The notes: generated by a model not told the origin, from the letters alone. A DNA stretch of 40,005 nt from an uncultured Cyclobacteriaceae bacterium (GCA_947492745.1 CANLOE010000068.1:1-40005); one strand, 5' to 3'; counted from the first letter of the stretch, positions 7,746-17,123 are shown. Program-made: numbers and translations.

Positions 7746-9305
7746 ATGACCAAAATAATACAAAGTATAGGACTCGTCCTATTCGTTCTGGGCTTGGGAT
7801 TCTTCATCTCCCTCCCATTTCTTGATAGTTTCAAACTAACTGATGAGGTATTGAAAAGCACTCTTGGCAATGAGCAGCACTATGAGTTGTTAAGCGAGGC
7901 TACAAAACCCATGTTGGACAAGACATACACCAGTAGTTTTTCTTTTTCCAGTGATTTCATTACCAGTTTCAATCATGTCAACGATGCACTCAAAGCCGAG
8001 GAGAAATGGGACCAGGTCATCTGGGACAATCCCAATGACCTGACCATGCGATTAGCTATTGCTTCCAATCAGAGTTTTGCCAAGGAAAATAAGTTTCTGA
8101 CCTTTCTGCTTACTTTTGTCGTCGCTATCATCGGGAGCCTGATGTATATTCTTCCTAAGGTAAACGATGGACCGGCAGGTATCAGGAACAACCATATCTT
8201 TCATCGGGCCCTGAGCAACCGTGGTTGGTTAGGTATAGTATTGGGAACATTTCTGATATCCTTTTATATCTTGCTATACTTCACTCCACAACATATCACC
8301 AGTTGGATATTCATTACCGACCCCATCAGTCAGGCCCTGAGTGGCAATACAGCCAGCCAATGGTTTCTATACGGTCTTTTGTACACCATCGCTGTAGCTG
8401 TTATGGGTATCCGTATGATCATGAAATACCGACACTCCAAATATCAGATAATACGGACTTTGTCTGTTATTTTCTTTCAAACGGCCTTCGCTTTTATTTT
8501 ACCTGAGATATTGGTCAGATTGAACCAGCCTTATTATGATTTTAAGAATATGTGGCCTTTGGACTATGACTTCTTTGATGCCTGGCATGTTGATACATTG
8601 ACCTCGTCAGGGGGAATCGGCATATTCATGTTCGCTTGGGGCATCACACTTTTCGTGGTCGGTGTGCCCGTGTTTGTATACCTCTTTGGTAAGCGATGGT
8701 ATTGCTCTTGGGTCTGTGGTTGTGGTGGTCTGGCCGAAACCTTGGGAGACCCCTATCGCCAACTGTCTTCCAAGAAACTGTCCTCATGGAAAATAGAGCG
8801 CTATCTGATTCATGGTGTACTGGTCTTTTCGGTCATTATGACGGGTGGAGTATTGTATACCTATTTTACAGGTGCGGGGCAGGTATTTGGCCTTGAGACC
8901 AGTAATGTCAGAAGTACTTATGGCCTAATGATCGGCTCCATCTTTTCCGGAGTCATCGGTACTGGGTTCTACCCTCTGATGGGTAACCGTGTATGGTGTA
9001 GGTTTGGTTGTCCTCTAGCGGCCTATTTAGGAATCGTGCAGCGTTTTAAATCGCGTTTCAGAATCACTACCAATGGTGGCCAGTGCATCTCTTGTGGTAA
9101 TTGTTCTACCTATTGTGAAATGGGAATCGATGTGAGATGGTACGCGCAGAGAGGTCAGAATATTGTCCGGTCTTCTTGTGTGGGTTGTGGTGTTTGTTCT
9201 GCGGTATGCCCTAGGGGTGTTCTCAATCTGGAAAACAGCAGTGAAGAAGGTCGATTGAACGAACCCTTGTTAATCGGTAATGACAGCATTACACTACAAA
9301 AGTAA
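7746..9305 (+). CDS. Polytopic membrane 4Fe-4S ferredoxin-type protein (NapH/NosR/CcoG-like)
   Basis: 519 residues with membrane segments near 5-24, 117-136, 161-179, 205-223, 238-254, 291-314, 355-373 and 393-412. Before the ferredoxin region are two NapH/NosR-like Cys motifs, WYCSWVCGCGG (Cys320/324/326) and WCRFGCPLAA (Cys418/422). The C-terminus binds two 4Fe-4S clusters: C447-C450-C453-C457 and C478-C481-C484-C488 (CVGCGVCSAVCPRG). It likely moves electrons to or from the membrane quinone pool. A large soluble loop follows the first helix (about 28-115). It is co-transcribed with the flavoprotein before it; a terminator follows at 9314. The exact family (NapH, NosR C-terminal part, CcoG) is not resolved. 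Confidence 0.87.
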   Translation: MTKIIQSIGLVLFVLGLGFFISLPFLDSFKLTDEVLKSTLGNEQHYELLSEATKPMLDKTYTSSFSFSSDFITSFNHVNDALKAEEKWDQVIWDNPNDLTMRLAIASNQSFAKENKFLTFLLTFVVAIIGSLMYILPKVNDGPAGIRNNHIFHRALSNRGWLGIVLGTFLISFYILLYFTPQHITSWIFITDPISQALSGNTASQWFLYGLLYTIAVAVMGIRMIMKYRHSKYQIIRTLSVIFFQTAFAFILPEILVRLNQPYYDFKNMWPLDYDFFDAWHVDTLTSSGGIGIFMFAWGITLFVVGVPVFVYLFGKRWYCSWVCGCGGLAETLGDPYRQLSSKKLSSWKIERYLIHGVLVFSVIMTGGVLYTYFTGAGQVFGLETSNVRSTYGLMIGSIFSGVIGTGFYPLMGNRVWCRFGCPLAAYLGIVQRFKSRFRITTNGGQCISCGNCSTYCEMGIDVRWYAQRGQNIVRSSCVGCGVCSAVCPRGVLNLENSSEEGRLNEPLLIGNDSITLQK

Positions 9306-9313
9306 TCGATATG

Positions 9314-9354
9314 GCATTAGTCGGGGCTCCGTATCTCCGACTAATGCTCCTTTT
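9314..9354 (+). terminator. Terminator of the flavoprotein/Fe-S operon
   Basis: GCATTAGTCGG (9314-9324) and CCGACTAATGC (9337-9347) form a perfect 11-bp stem with a 12-nt loop, followed by a short T-rich run. It starts 9 bp after the stop codon. Confidence 0.85.
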
Positions 9355-9436
9355 CCTATTTCATGAAGTCACAGCGTTTTTTCATAAAACTATTTTGACT
9401 CCGGATTCTGTAGTAGAGCTTATCTATAAGGATTTA

Positions 9437-9578
9437 TACTCAATATAAAATGAATAGGGAAAAGCCCAAAGGAGCGGTCAAATGTAACAAAGCATATCGT
9501 CCATGGTACATTAGTGAACAGGGCACTGGGAATGTTTCCTAAGGATACCGTTCCTTCCAAACCAATTGCGCTTGAGTA
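9437..9578. mobile_element. R6 element, 142 bp
   Basis: Inverted ends TACTCAA at the left and TTGAGTA at the right; flanks are TTA (9434-9436) and TAA (9579-9581). Related ends occur at 19858 and 20274. An R3 fragment starts 8 bp after its right end. No ORF. Confidence 0.6.
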
Positions 9579-9586
9579 TAAAACCC

Positions 9587-9623
9587 AATAAATCAGCGGG
9601 ATTTATTGGATTCAGCGTAGCAT
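9587..9623 (+). repeat. R3 fragment
   Basis: AATAAATCAGCGGGATTTAT and the following TGGATTCAGCGTAGCA match the interior of R3 (compare 31565 and 39760). Both sides of the element are lost. The remainder of the spacer, 9624-9918, holds no gene I can support; one 75-codon reverse frame there shows no family signature. Confidence 0.55.
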
Positions 9624-9918
9624 CCTTTCTGTTGATCTACGAAAAATATTTTTATTTTACTGATTTGAAGTTTTTAAAACTGAAATAGAAAGTCAGACCG
9701 AAGATTGTCGATGTTTTGTTCGTTCGTTGAAAGAGTCATCAAATTCGCTTTCCATAAACACTTATTGAAATCAATAGAATAGTGGAAAGTGAAGAACGAG
9801 ACAGTACCGATCATTAAGAAAATACCCTCAGGCTTTTTGCTAGCGAAGGGGTCAGTCTGCCACGTAGAAAAGAATAGCAGCATTACGCAAATAAACCACA
9901 ACTATTTGTTTACATATA

Positions 9919-10042
9919 AATAAATCAGGGAGTTTTATTAGATTTAGCATAGCACCGCTATGGTGAATTCAAAAAACGTAGTGCAATGACCGGTTTACAG
10001 CTATTTAGATCCGCAGTAGATTTTTCAATGCATGATTCGGGT
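9919..10042 (+). repeat. R3 element lacking its left 35-bp end
   Basis: R3 from the ATAAATCAGGGAG block through CACCGCTATGGTG and GAATTCAAAAAACG to the right terminal repeat CAATGCATGATTCGGGT, followed by TCA. The 35-bp left unit is missing, as in the copy at 4740. Confidence 0.75.
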
Positions 10043-10100
10043 TCAACCCCTCATGCCATTATGACATTAGGGCTATTGGAAAACAATAGACGAGAGTTAA

Positions 10101-10236
10101 TACAAATTTGGGATTCAACTGTCGTATAAGATTCCGCGGGTCATTTTTTTCAATCAAGGCGAGAACCGCAGGGATAGCAGCGCTGAGTGAAGCAAAATGA
10201 ATAGGAAGATAGGCGATTTTAAAAGCTAAGTTTGTA
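10101..10236 (+). mobile_element. R1 element, internally shortened, 136 bp
   Basis: The left end TACAAATTTGGG and right end GCTAAGTTTGTA are R1 ends, with TAA on both sides (10098-10100 and 10237-10239), a matching 3-bp duplication. Compared with the 159-bp copies it has lost about 20 bp near the central GCAGCGCT motif. The spacer from 10237 to the kinase start contains no other element that I recognise and should hold the kinase promoter. Confidence 0.88.
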
Positions 10237-10532
10237 TAACATATCAAGAAAAAGGATTTTGTCTTTTTAATACAAAAAAAACATCACATGATTATTTCAC
10301 TTTTTTTTATTTTTATTTCCATTGAAACCTGATAGGATTCTTTATTTGCAGTGTCCAAATCCAAAATTTCTCTACAAATACAAGCTATTATTGAAAATTT
10401 ATAATATATTTTACTGTACTGTAAATAGTTTATCAAAAGACTTGGAAATTTGCTCTCCCTGTATCCATTATCACTATTTTATTTTGGCCGTAACAACATT
10501 TTTTGACGAGCAGCCAATACGTAATTAAAAAC

Positions 10533-12065
10533 ATGTCACAATCGATAAGACCGTATAGCAGTCCTTTTCAGGGAAAATTGATCCTATGTATTTTTGTTGC
10601 TCTTTTACTGTTTGTTGTTTGTCTTGTTATTGACGGCTACCGTAGGGATGTCGGAAATTTCAAAAAAGCTACCTGTAAACAATTAAAAGCCGTTGCCTTT
10701 GCTGCGGCCATGGAGATTGATGGAGACTTGCACCAGATGTTATCTGAAAAATACATGAGGACCAATGGCCATTCAAGAGAAAATGATAGTCTCTATAAGG
10801 TACTCAACGACCGTTTGAAAAAACATCGGGATTTCAATCAGCTGAACAATCCTATACAAACATTTACCCAAACTACTACCACGGGTGATTTCAAGCTCAC
10901 TATCGGCTCTTCTCCAAAGCAATCCTATTCATCTCCTTCGACCGAAAGCTCTTTTGTAGATGTAAAAGAGACTTTCCTTAAGAGTGGTATTTTAGATGTA
11001 CGGGACACCCTTATTGACCGAAGTCTATCCGTAGTTGCCCCCATTCGCAATGCCCAGAATAAGGTTGTAGCTGTTGTTCAGGTCAAGCAAAACCTTGCCC
11101 CATTTTTAAACCAAGCGAGATTAAAGCTCATTACCAAGCTATTACTGGCAATCGTTACCATATTGCCCTTGGCCTTCTTACTATATGTCCTTGGAAAAAG
11201 AGGACTGACTACGAAAAATATAACCAAAGAACAACTTGTCATCCAAAATGAAAAAATCAGGACACAAAACGAAACCATCGTGAACAGCAATAAAAGACTG
11301 AAATCAAGCATTGTTTCTATCCAAAAGCAGAATAAAGTTTTGGATAACCTGGTACAGGAACATGCCCACGAACTCAGTAAGGCGAACGATGACCTGCACA
11401 GCTTTCTTTATCGGTCTTATCATGATATCCAAGGTCCTGTAGCTACACTACGTGGTATCACCCAACTCGCATTGATGGAAATCGATGCGCCATTGGCGAA
11501 GCACTATATATCTCTGGTAGAAAGTACCACCGACGATTTGAGCAATCGTATCAAAGACATCCATGCACTGTATGAAATAAAGAACAAATCATTGGAAATC
11601 AGCTCATTCAACCTCAAAGACCTCTATATAGGGATAAGGAACGCATACATGCAACATCTACAGAATAAAGACATCCATCTGGACCTAAAAGTAGGAGGCC
11701 ATATCCGTATACACACCGACAAGCATCTGCTCACCATTATCACTAAATCCCTCATTTCCAATGCACTACTCCATCACCGTCAAAAAAGACCGTCTTTCGG
11801 AACTATCTCAATAGAGGCAATGGTCACTAAGGAGGGTACCCTTATTATAAATTTTGAAGATGATGGAAGGGAATTAAACAAGTATCTGAAGAATACTATT
11901 GGTACTCTTTTCAAAAATGGCAACAAAGATACTTATGGTCTGAGTTTAGGACTTTACGTCGCCAAATTGGGCATTGATAAAATCGGTGCTCAAATCCACC
12001 TTTTGGATACTTCCACCAGTGGTAATGGTATTCAATTATTATTTCCTGAAAATACAACCTGCTGA
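10533..12065 (+). CDS. Membrane sensor histidine kinase, degenerate motifs
   Basis: 510 residues from ATG 10533; an in-frame TTG at 10503 is possible but less likely. Topology: helix 1 (about 15-33), an extracytoplasmic sensor of about 165 residues, helix 2 (about 200-220), a coiled coil (about 230-290), then kinase core. The H-box is RSYHDIQGPVATLRG with His297 followed by Asp instead of the usual Glu. The N-box keeps Asn409 (KSLISNALLHH). The G1 box is reduced to EDDGREL without the second Gly; G2 GLSLGLYVAK is intact. It is therefore HisKA/HATPase by descent, but catalytic competence is doubtful. No response-regulator gene is adjacent, so it is an orphan. Confidence 0.8.
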   Translation: MSQSIRPYSSPFQGKLILCIFVALLLFVVCLVIDGYRRDVGNFKKATCKQLKAVAFAAAMEIDGDLHQMLSEKYMRTNGHSRENDSLYKVLNDRLKKHRDFNQLNNPIQTFTQTTTTGDFKLTIGSSPKQSYSSPSTESSFVDVKETFLKSGILDVRDTLIDRSLSVVAPIRNAQNKVVAVVQVKQNLAPFLNQARLKLITKLLLAIVTILPLAFLLYVLGKRGLTTKNITKEQLVIQNEKIRTQNETIVNSNKRLKSSIVSIQKQNKVLDNLVQEHAHELSKANDDLHSFLYRSYHDIQGPVATLRGITQLALMEIDAPLAKHYISLVESTTDDLSNRIKDIHALYEIKNKSLEISSFNLKDLYIGIRNAYMQHLQNKDIHLDLKVGGHIRIHTDKHLLTIITKSLISNALLHHRQKRPSFGTISIEAMVTKEGTLIINFEDDGRELNKYLKNTIGTLFKNGNKDTYGLSLGLYVAKLGIDKIGAQIHLLDTSTSGNGIQLLFPENTTC

Positions 12066-12487
12066 TTTCAATTTAATGTCTTCAAAATGACTAATGTCTC
12101 TATAGAATTCACTTACTTTGCAGGCTTGAAGAAGAAATGAAAGACAACTAAGGACTTGTTCTAATCTCCTCATTACAAACGGTATAACATATCTCTAAGT
12201 GCTGTATCCGCACTCAAGGAGCTAACTATTGATTATCCGCCGGCAGAGCTTACCTAGCACTCTTTAATGGCTTGAACAAGAACTGTCCGAGGTTATTCAA
12301 CCTGAAAAACCTTATTAGTATTTCCCAACTTCGACAGGCTGGCATTATATAAAACACTATACACCAATTACTTGATTGAAATAATCATTTGTCAGCCAAT
12401 CAAGGAAGGATAAGTTCAATAGTCCTGAATCTATTTCCGGGACAAATGGAGCAACGATAAGTTTAGGTGCAATGGTAAGGAGATAAA
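12066..12487. other. Intergenic region, no gene seen
   Basis: About 420 bp between the kinase and the glycosyltransferase operon. I found no R-element and no coding-like frame. A loose inverted similarity (GGACTTGTTC near 12151 and GAACAAGAACTGTCC near 12275) is too weak to call. The promoter of the 12488-17123 operon should lie here; I did not find a convincing -7 box. Confidence 0.5.
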
Positions 12488-13192
12488 ATGCAAGTAAAAA
12501 ACGAAAGATATACTATAAGGGTCATCATACCTGCATTCAACGAGGAAAACGCCGTCGGAAAAGTCGTCCGTGACATACCCAAGTCATTGGTAAAAGAAGT
12601 CATTGTGGTCAACAATGCCTCCACGGACAAAACTGCCGAGGAAGCCGCTGCTGCGGGCGCTACCGTGCTTGCAGAAGAAGAAAAGGGATATGGCAGAGCC
12701 TGCCTCAAGGGCATGTCCTACCTACAATCCCTTCCCGACCCTACGGATATTGTAGTTTTCATCGATGCGGATTATTCCGACTATCCAGAGGAAATGCCTT
12801 TGTTGATTGCTCCGATTACAGAAAAGGATTGCGATCTTGTCATTGGCTCTAGGGCCTTGGGAAGCAAAGAAAAAGGCAGTATGACGCCTCAGCAGGTTTT
12901 TGGGAATTGGCTAGCTACTTTTTTATTAAAGTTGTTTTATAATGTTAAATTTACGGACCTTGGTCCATTTCGTGCCGTTAGATGGCAGGCATTGCATCGC
13001 ATGGATATGCAGGACAAGACTTATGGCTGGACTGTTGAGATGCAGCTAAAAGCAGCAAAAATGAAAATGAAATGTGCGGAAGTATCTGTCAATTACAGAA
13101 AAAGGATAGGCTTCTCTAAAATATCAGGCACGGTCAAGGGCACTATATTGGCCGGCTATAAAATCATTTGGACTATTTTCAAATACTTATAA
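12488..13192 (+). CDS. GT2 glycosyltransferase, dolichyl/polyprenyl-phosphate sugar synthase-like
   Basis: 234 residues, GT-A fold. Motifs: RVIIPAFNEENAVGKVV (11-27), VNNASTDKT (41-49), and VVFIDADYSDYPEEMP, which carries the metal-binding DAD (93-95). This pattern fits DPM1/UgtP-like enzymes that transfer a hexose from a nucleotide sugar to a polyprenyl phosphate at the cytoplasmic membrane face. No clear membrane helix; the C-terminal stretch is only mildly hydrophobic. It is first in a run of five genes with short gaps or overlaps. The GT-C protein two genes on would be the natural user of a lipid-phosphate sugar, which supports the assignment. The exact sugar is not determinable. Confidence 0.82.
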   Translation: MQVKNERYTIRVIIPAFNEENAVGKVVRDIPKSLVKEVIVVNNASTDKTAEEAAAAGATVLAEEEKGYGRACLKGMSYLQSLPDPTDIVVFIDADYSDYPEEMPLLIAPITEKDCDLVIGSRALGSKEKGSMTPQQVFGNWLATFLLKLFYNVKFTDLGPFRAVRWQALHRMDMQDKTYGWTVEMQLKAAKMKMKCAEVSVNYRKRIGFSKISGTVKGTILAGYKIIWTIFKYL

Positions 13193-13202
13193 CCGATTAT
13201 CG

Positions 13203-14663
13203 ATGGAGTACATCATTGTTGTATTGTATTGCAGCACTTTACTGATGATTTTCTTTTTCAGTTTGGGGCAGTTACACCTTACGGTACATTACTTGAAAAG
13301 TAAAAAAAATACAGCGGGCAAGAATGCCACCTTGTCCCAGCTCAGACCCTTCGTGACGGTACAGCTACCCGTCTACAATGAAAGGTATGTTATACAACGG
13401 CTGATGGATGCAGTAGCCGCATTTGATTATCCGAAAGACCGGCTCGAAGTTCAGGTACTGGACGATTCTACGGACGATACCGTTGCCATCATCCAATCAA
13501 AAGTGGAAGAGCTTCGTACCGAGGGACTGGACATTGTCCATGTGCGTCGCAGCGATAGGTCAGGCTTTAAAGCGGGCGCATTGCAATATGGCCTGGACCA
13601 TGCCAAAGGCGATTTCATCGCTATTTTCGATGCCGATTTCATCCCTAAGAAAGATTTTCTAAAAAAAACCACGGAGCAGTTCATTGATGATAATATCGGC
13701 ATGGTCCAAACACGTTGGGGGCACCTCAACAGAGACTATTCCCTGCTCACGAAATTACAGGCCTTTGGGTTGGATGCCCATTTTTCCATAGAACAAAGAG
13801 GGCGAAACCATGCGGGAAGTTTTATCAACTTTAACGGAACGGCAGGTCTTTGGCGCAAGACCTGTATCCAAGACGCCGGAGGCTGGTCGGCCGATACACT
13901 GACCGAAGACCTCGACCTTAGTTATAGGGCACAGATGAAAGGCTGGGATTTTAAATACCTGGAAGATGTAGTATCTCCTGCCGAACTGCCCGTAATCATG
14001 CCTGCCATCAAATCACAGCAGTACCGCTGGAACAAAGGAGCTGCCGAGACGGCCAAAAAGAACCTATTCAAGGTCTTACGCTCCAAGATTACCAATGCGT
14101 CCAAAATACATGCTATTTTTCATCTTTTCAACAGTTCTGTATTTGTCTTTTTACTCATGGCCTCCATCCTGAGCATACCGATGCTCTATATCAAAGATGC
14201 CAACCCCAGTCTGAATTTCCTTTTTGATCTGGGCAGTATATTTCTTATCGGGTTCTTCTCTATTGCTTTCTTCTATTGGGTCTCCGCCAAGCAAATCGCC
14301 CCTCTCAAGACCGGGAAGTACTACTTTTCGGTATTCCCTGCTTTCCTGACCATTTCCATGGGATTATCCCTACATAATGCCATAGCAGTACTGGAAGGTC
14401 TTTTAGGATTCAAGACCCCTTTTATCAGGACTCCAAAGTTCAACATTCAGAAAAAAACGGATACCTGGAAAGGCAATGTCTATATCAAGCCAAAAATAAG
14501 CCTGGTCACGATCATGGAAGGGGTTCTGGCCCTATACTTTATTTTTGGTATATGGTCGGGTATCTACCTGCATGACTGGGGACTCATGCTATTTCATATC
14601 ATGCTCACTATTGGGTTTATGAGTGTCTTCTACCATTCGGTCAAAACCATCAAAAATGCATAA
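13203..14663 (+). CDS. GT2 processive glycosyltransferase, cellulose synthase/mannan synthase-like
   Basis: 486 residues. One N-terminal helix (about 4-27), a catalytic GT-A domain, then about four helices in the C-terminal third (near 308-330, 338-356, 372-392 and 430-470). The processive D,D,D,QxxRW signature is complete: DDS (87-89), DAD (143-145), TED (234-236) and QQYRW (272-276). This architecture is typical of beta-glucan, mannan or glucomannan synthases that polymerise and export a polysaccharide, or build a glycolipid head group. It starts 10 bp after the previous gene and overlaps the next start by 8 bp, so coupling is expected. Confidence 0.88.
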   Translation: MEYIIVVLYCSTLLMIFFFSLGQLHLTVHYLKSKKNTAGKNATLSQLRPFVTVQLPVYNERYVIQRLMDAVAAFDYPKDRLEVQVLDDSTDDTVAIIQSKVEELRTEGLDIVHVRRSDRSGFKAGALQYGLDHAKGDFIAIFDADFIPKKDFLKKTTEQFIDDNIGMVQTRWGHLNRDYSLLTKLQAFGLDAHFSIEQRGRNHAGSFINFNGTAGLWRKTCIQDAGGWSADTLTEDLDLSYRAQMKGWDFKYLEDVVSPAELPVIMPAIKSQQYRWNKGAAETAKKNLFKVLRSKITNASKIHAIFHLFNSSVFVFLLMASILSIPMLYIKDANPSLNFLFDLGSIFLIGFFSIAFFYWVSAKQIAPLKTGKYYFSVFPAFLTISMGLSLHNAIAVLEGLLGFKTPFIRTPKFNIQKKTDTWKGNVYIKPKISLVTIMEGVLALYFIFGIWSGIYLHDWGLMLFHIMLTIGFMSVFYHSVKTIKNA

Positions 14664-16044
14664 AGAAAGCAAGGGCACAACCTATACGATCTATGTGTCC
14701 CTTTTCCTTTCTTTAGGGCTCTATATCTGGGTCAACTACTTCGGTGTCAGAGAAGATTCCATTTCTCTCTTATCCGCTTATGCCGCCCTCTTTGTTGCCT
14801 ATATTTTCATCATTAAGTCAGGTACGGGCATTGACCTCCGTTACTTCATTGCTGCTGCCCTTCTTTTTAGGTTTACACTGCTCTTCTCCATCCCTAATCT
14901 ATCCGATGATATCTATAGGTTCGTCTGGGATGGCCGCCTATTACATCAGGGCCTCAACCCATTCCAGGAACTACCTGCTTACTATATGAGTCCGACAGCC
15001 GAAAGTATTCCGGGCATTGACGCTGCCCTGTACGGTAAACTGAACTCTAAGGAGTACTTTACCATCTACCCCCCTTTTGCTCAGGCCGTATTCTGGTTTT
15101 CGGTATGGCTATCGCCTCAATCTGTTCTTGGAAGTGCGATAGTCATGAAATCGCTGATTTTCATCGCTGAGGTGGGTACCTTATGGTTTTTGTTCAAGCT
15201 GCTCCGTATCTACGGACTACCGCGCCGCAACCTGTTGCTTTATGCCCTCAACCCTTTGGTCATTATAGAGCTGACAGGCAACCTTCATTATGAGGCCTTC
15301 ATGATATTTTTCCTGCTCACTGCTATCTACTGGGTTAAAAAGGGGCATTACATTAAAGCCTGTCTTCCCTATGCTCTTGCCATCTGCTCCAAGCTCATCC
15401 CATTGATGTTCCTACCTTTCTTTTTAAAGCGCCTTCGGTGGAAGAAAACCATCCTATTCTATACTCTCAGTGGTCTGGTGAGTATTGGGGCTTTTGTCCC
15501 TTTATTGAGTAAGTCCCTCATTACCGGCATGGGTTCCAGTATCGCACTATATTTTCACAAATTCGAATTCAATGCAAGTGTTTATTATTTGATCAGGGCC
15601 ATAGGTTTTCAGCTGTATGGATACAACATCATCCAGACGGCAGGTAAGTACTTGGCACTTGGTGTATTCGTATTTGTTCTGATTTGGGCCGCTATAGATT
15701 TTTTTAGAGAACAATCGCTTTTCCAAGCTATCCTATGGACTTTGGTGGCTTACCTACTGATGGCGACTACAGTTCATCCCTGGTACATTACTACTTTATT
15801 GGCGGTATCTTTATTGACAGAATACCGTTTTCCTATACTATGGACCTTGATGATATTTCTGACCTATGTCGGATATACTTCCACTGGATTTCAGGAGCAT
15901 CTAGGGTTTACGTTTATGGAGTATGCCACTGTACTACTGTTCATGATCTATGAAGTCTACTCCCATAGGTCCAAAAAAGAGAATAAAGATGAAACAAAGG
16001 ACAACACTATTATTACTGGGAATTCTGCTCTGTTGCCAGATTAA
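14656..16044 (+). CDS. Polytopic GT-C glycosyltransferase (mannosyltransferase-like)
   Basis: 462 residues from ATG 14656, which overlaps the previous stop by 8 bp; an upstream in-frame ATG at 14623 would lie deep in the previous gene and is unlikely. About ten or more membrane helices. The extracytoplasmic loop after the second or third helix has NLSDDIYRFVWDGRL and NPF (82-103), the acidic DD motif typical of GT-C enzymes such as MptB-type mannosyltransferases and the GT87 family. These use polyprenyl-phosphate sugars as donors outside the membrane, matching the Dol-P-sugar-synthase-like gene at 12488. The C-terminus is Lys/Glu-rich and overlaps the next gene by about 56 bp. Confidence 0.82.
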   Translation: MHKESKGTTYTIYVSLFLSLGLYIWVNYFGVREDSISLLSAYAALFVAYIFIIKSGTGIDLRYFIAAALLFRFTLLFSIPNLSDDIYRFVWDGRLLHQGLNPFQELPAYYMSPTAESIPGIDAALYGKLNSKEYFTIYPPFAQAVFWFSVWLSPQSVLGSAIVMKSLIFIAEVGTLWFLFKLLRIYGLPRRNLLLYALNPLVIIELTGNLHYEAFMIFFLLTAIYWVKKGHYIKACLPYALAICSKLIPLMFLPFFLKRLRWKKTILFYTLSGLVSIGAFVPLLSKSLITGMGSSIALYFHKFEFNASVYYLIRAIGFQLYGYNIIQTAGKYLALGVFVFVLIWAAIDFFREQSLFQAILWTLVAYLLMATTVHPWYITTLLAVSLLTEYRFPILWTLMIFLTYVGYTSTGFQEHLGFTFMEYATVLLFMIYEVYSHRSKKENKDETKDNTIITGNSALLPD

Positions 16045-16516
16045 TGCTTGTGGACAGATGACCTACGAAGAAAAACTACAACAACTCTACAAAAACACTG
16101 TACCGCTTATCGAAGGGGAGGTGCTCCTGAAGACAATGCCAACGGGTGACGCTGACCATAGCGCCTCTACGCTTTATATTCTGGATACCCGTGCGCCCAA
16201 GGAGTATGCTATAAGTCATATACCGGGCGCATTGTTGGTCGATTATGATAATTTCAAGACGAAGGATGTAAAACATATCCCCAAGGATGCAAAGGTCATT
16301 GTATACTGCTCCGTAGGTTACCGTAGTGAAAGAATAGGTGAGAAATTATTGAAAATGGGCTATCAAGATGTGAAAAACCTCTACGGTGGTATCTTCCAGT
16401 GGGTCAATGAAGGACATCAAGTTGTCAATCCTTCTTTAGCGCCTACCGATAGTGTGCATACTTATAACAAGAACTGGTCTCAATGGCTCAAAAAAGGAGT
16501 AAAGGTGTATGAGTAA
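15989..16516 (+). CDS. Rhodanese-domain lipoprotein
   Basis: 175 residues from ATG 15989. An earlier in-frame ATG at 15950 would add 13 polar residues before the signal peptide, so 15989 is preferred. A lipoprotein signal (MKQRTTLLLLGILLCCQ) ends at the lipobox INAC, placing it in the envelope. The rhodanese domain has LDTRAPKEYAISHIPGA and the active-site loop VIVYCSVGYRSE with its catalytic Cys, then NLYGGIFQWVNEGHQV. It is thus a likely sulfur-transfer or persulfide-handling protein, not a worn homologue. It overlaps the GT-C gene upstream and, by 8 bp, the next gene. Its role in a glycosyltransferase operon is unexplained. Confidence 0.88.
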   Translation: MKQRTTLLLLGILLCCQINACGQMTYEEKLQQLYKNTVPLIEGEVLLKTMPTGDADHSASTLYILDTRAPKEYAISHIPGALLVDYDNFKTKDVKHIPKDAKVIVYCSVGYRSERIGEKLLKMGYQDVKNLYGGIFQWVNEGHQVVNPSLAPTDSVHTYNKNWSQWLKKGVKVYE

Positions 16517-17123
16517 AAGCTTATTGATCATTTTTGTCAAAAATCCGGCTCCGGGCAAGGTGAAAACGCGGCTGGCCGCGACACTGGGCCATGAAACAGC
16601 AATGAGCCTCTATCGCCAATTACTCGAAAGGACCAGGGTAGCCACTTGGGACCTTCCCTATGACAAAGTAGTATACTATGGACAGTTCATCGACAGTAGC
16701 GATCTTTGGGAGAAAGAACATTATCAAAAGGAACTTCAGAAAGGTGATGACCTAGGGGAGCGAATGCATTATGCTTTTGAAGCAAGTTTTAAACAGGGCT
16801 ATGAGAAAGTATGCCTCATCGGTTCGGACATCTATGGACTGACAAGGGGTATCCTTGAAAAAGCTTTTTCGTGGCTTGACACCAAAGATACGGTTATTGG
16901 TCCTGCCGAAGATGGTGGTTATTACCTCATCGGTATGACAAGGGCCAACAAGAGGCTATTTGAAGTCAATGCTTGGAGTGAACCTACGGTCTATGAGGAT
17001 ACTTTAGGAAATATCCTGAACAATGACCTTAGCTACGCGGCCCTACCGGTGCTCAATGATATCGATACAGAAGAAGACTTAGAGGGTACCGACCTTCAAT
17101 GGCAGTACCCATCTAATAGCTAA
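16509..17123 (+). CDS. DUF2064/TIGR04282-family glycosyltransferase-like protein
   Basis: 204 residues with a nucleotide-diphospho-sugar transferase fold. Seen: LLIIFVKNPAPGKVKTRLA (5-23, resembling CofC and MobA nucleotide loops), a central VCLIGSDIYGLT with the Asp used for metal, and GPAEDGGYYLIGM (about 136-148). This is the family named TIGR04282 after arsenosugar clusters, but no arsenosugar radical-SAM (ArsS) or ArsM gene is in the window, so that function should not be assumed. It is the last gene of the operon and converges with the outer-membrane protein gene at 17216. Confidence 0.85.
   Translation: MSKSLLIIFVKNPAPGKVKTRLAATLGHETAMSLYRQLLERTRVATWDLPYDKVVYYGQFIDSSDLWEKEHYQKELQKGDDLGERMHYAFEASFKQGYEKVCLIGSDIYGLTRGILEKAFSWLDTKDTVIGPAEDGGYYLIGMTRANKRLFEVNAWSEPTVYEDTLGNILNNDLSYAALPVLNDIDTEEDLEGTDLQWQYPSNS

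Noticed and set aside
9674-9901. 75-codon reverse frame, slightly hydrophobic
   Set aside because: No start context or family motif; located in a spacer made of repeats.
16509-17123. Arsenosugar biosynthesis glycosyltransferase
   Set aside because: The family name comes from arsenosugar clusters, but no ArsS, ArsM or other arsenic gene is present here.
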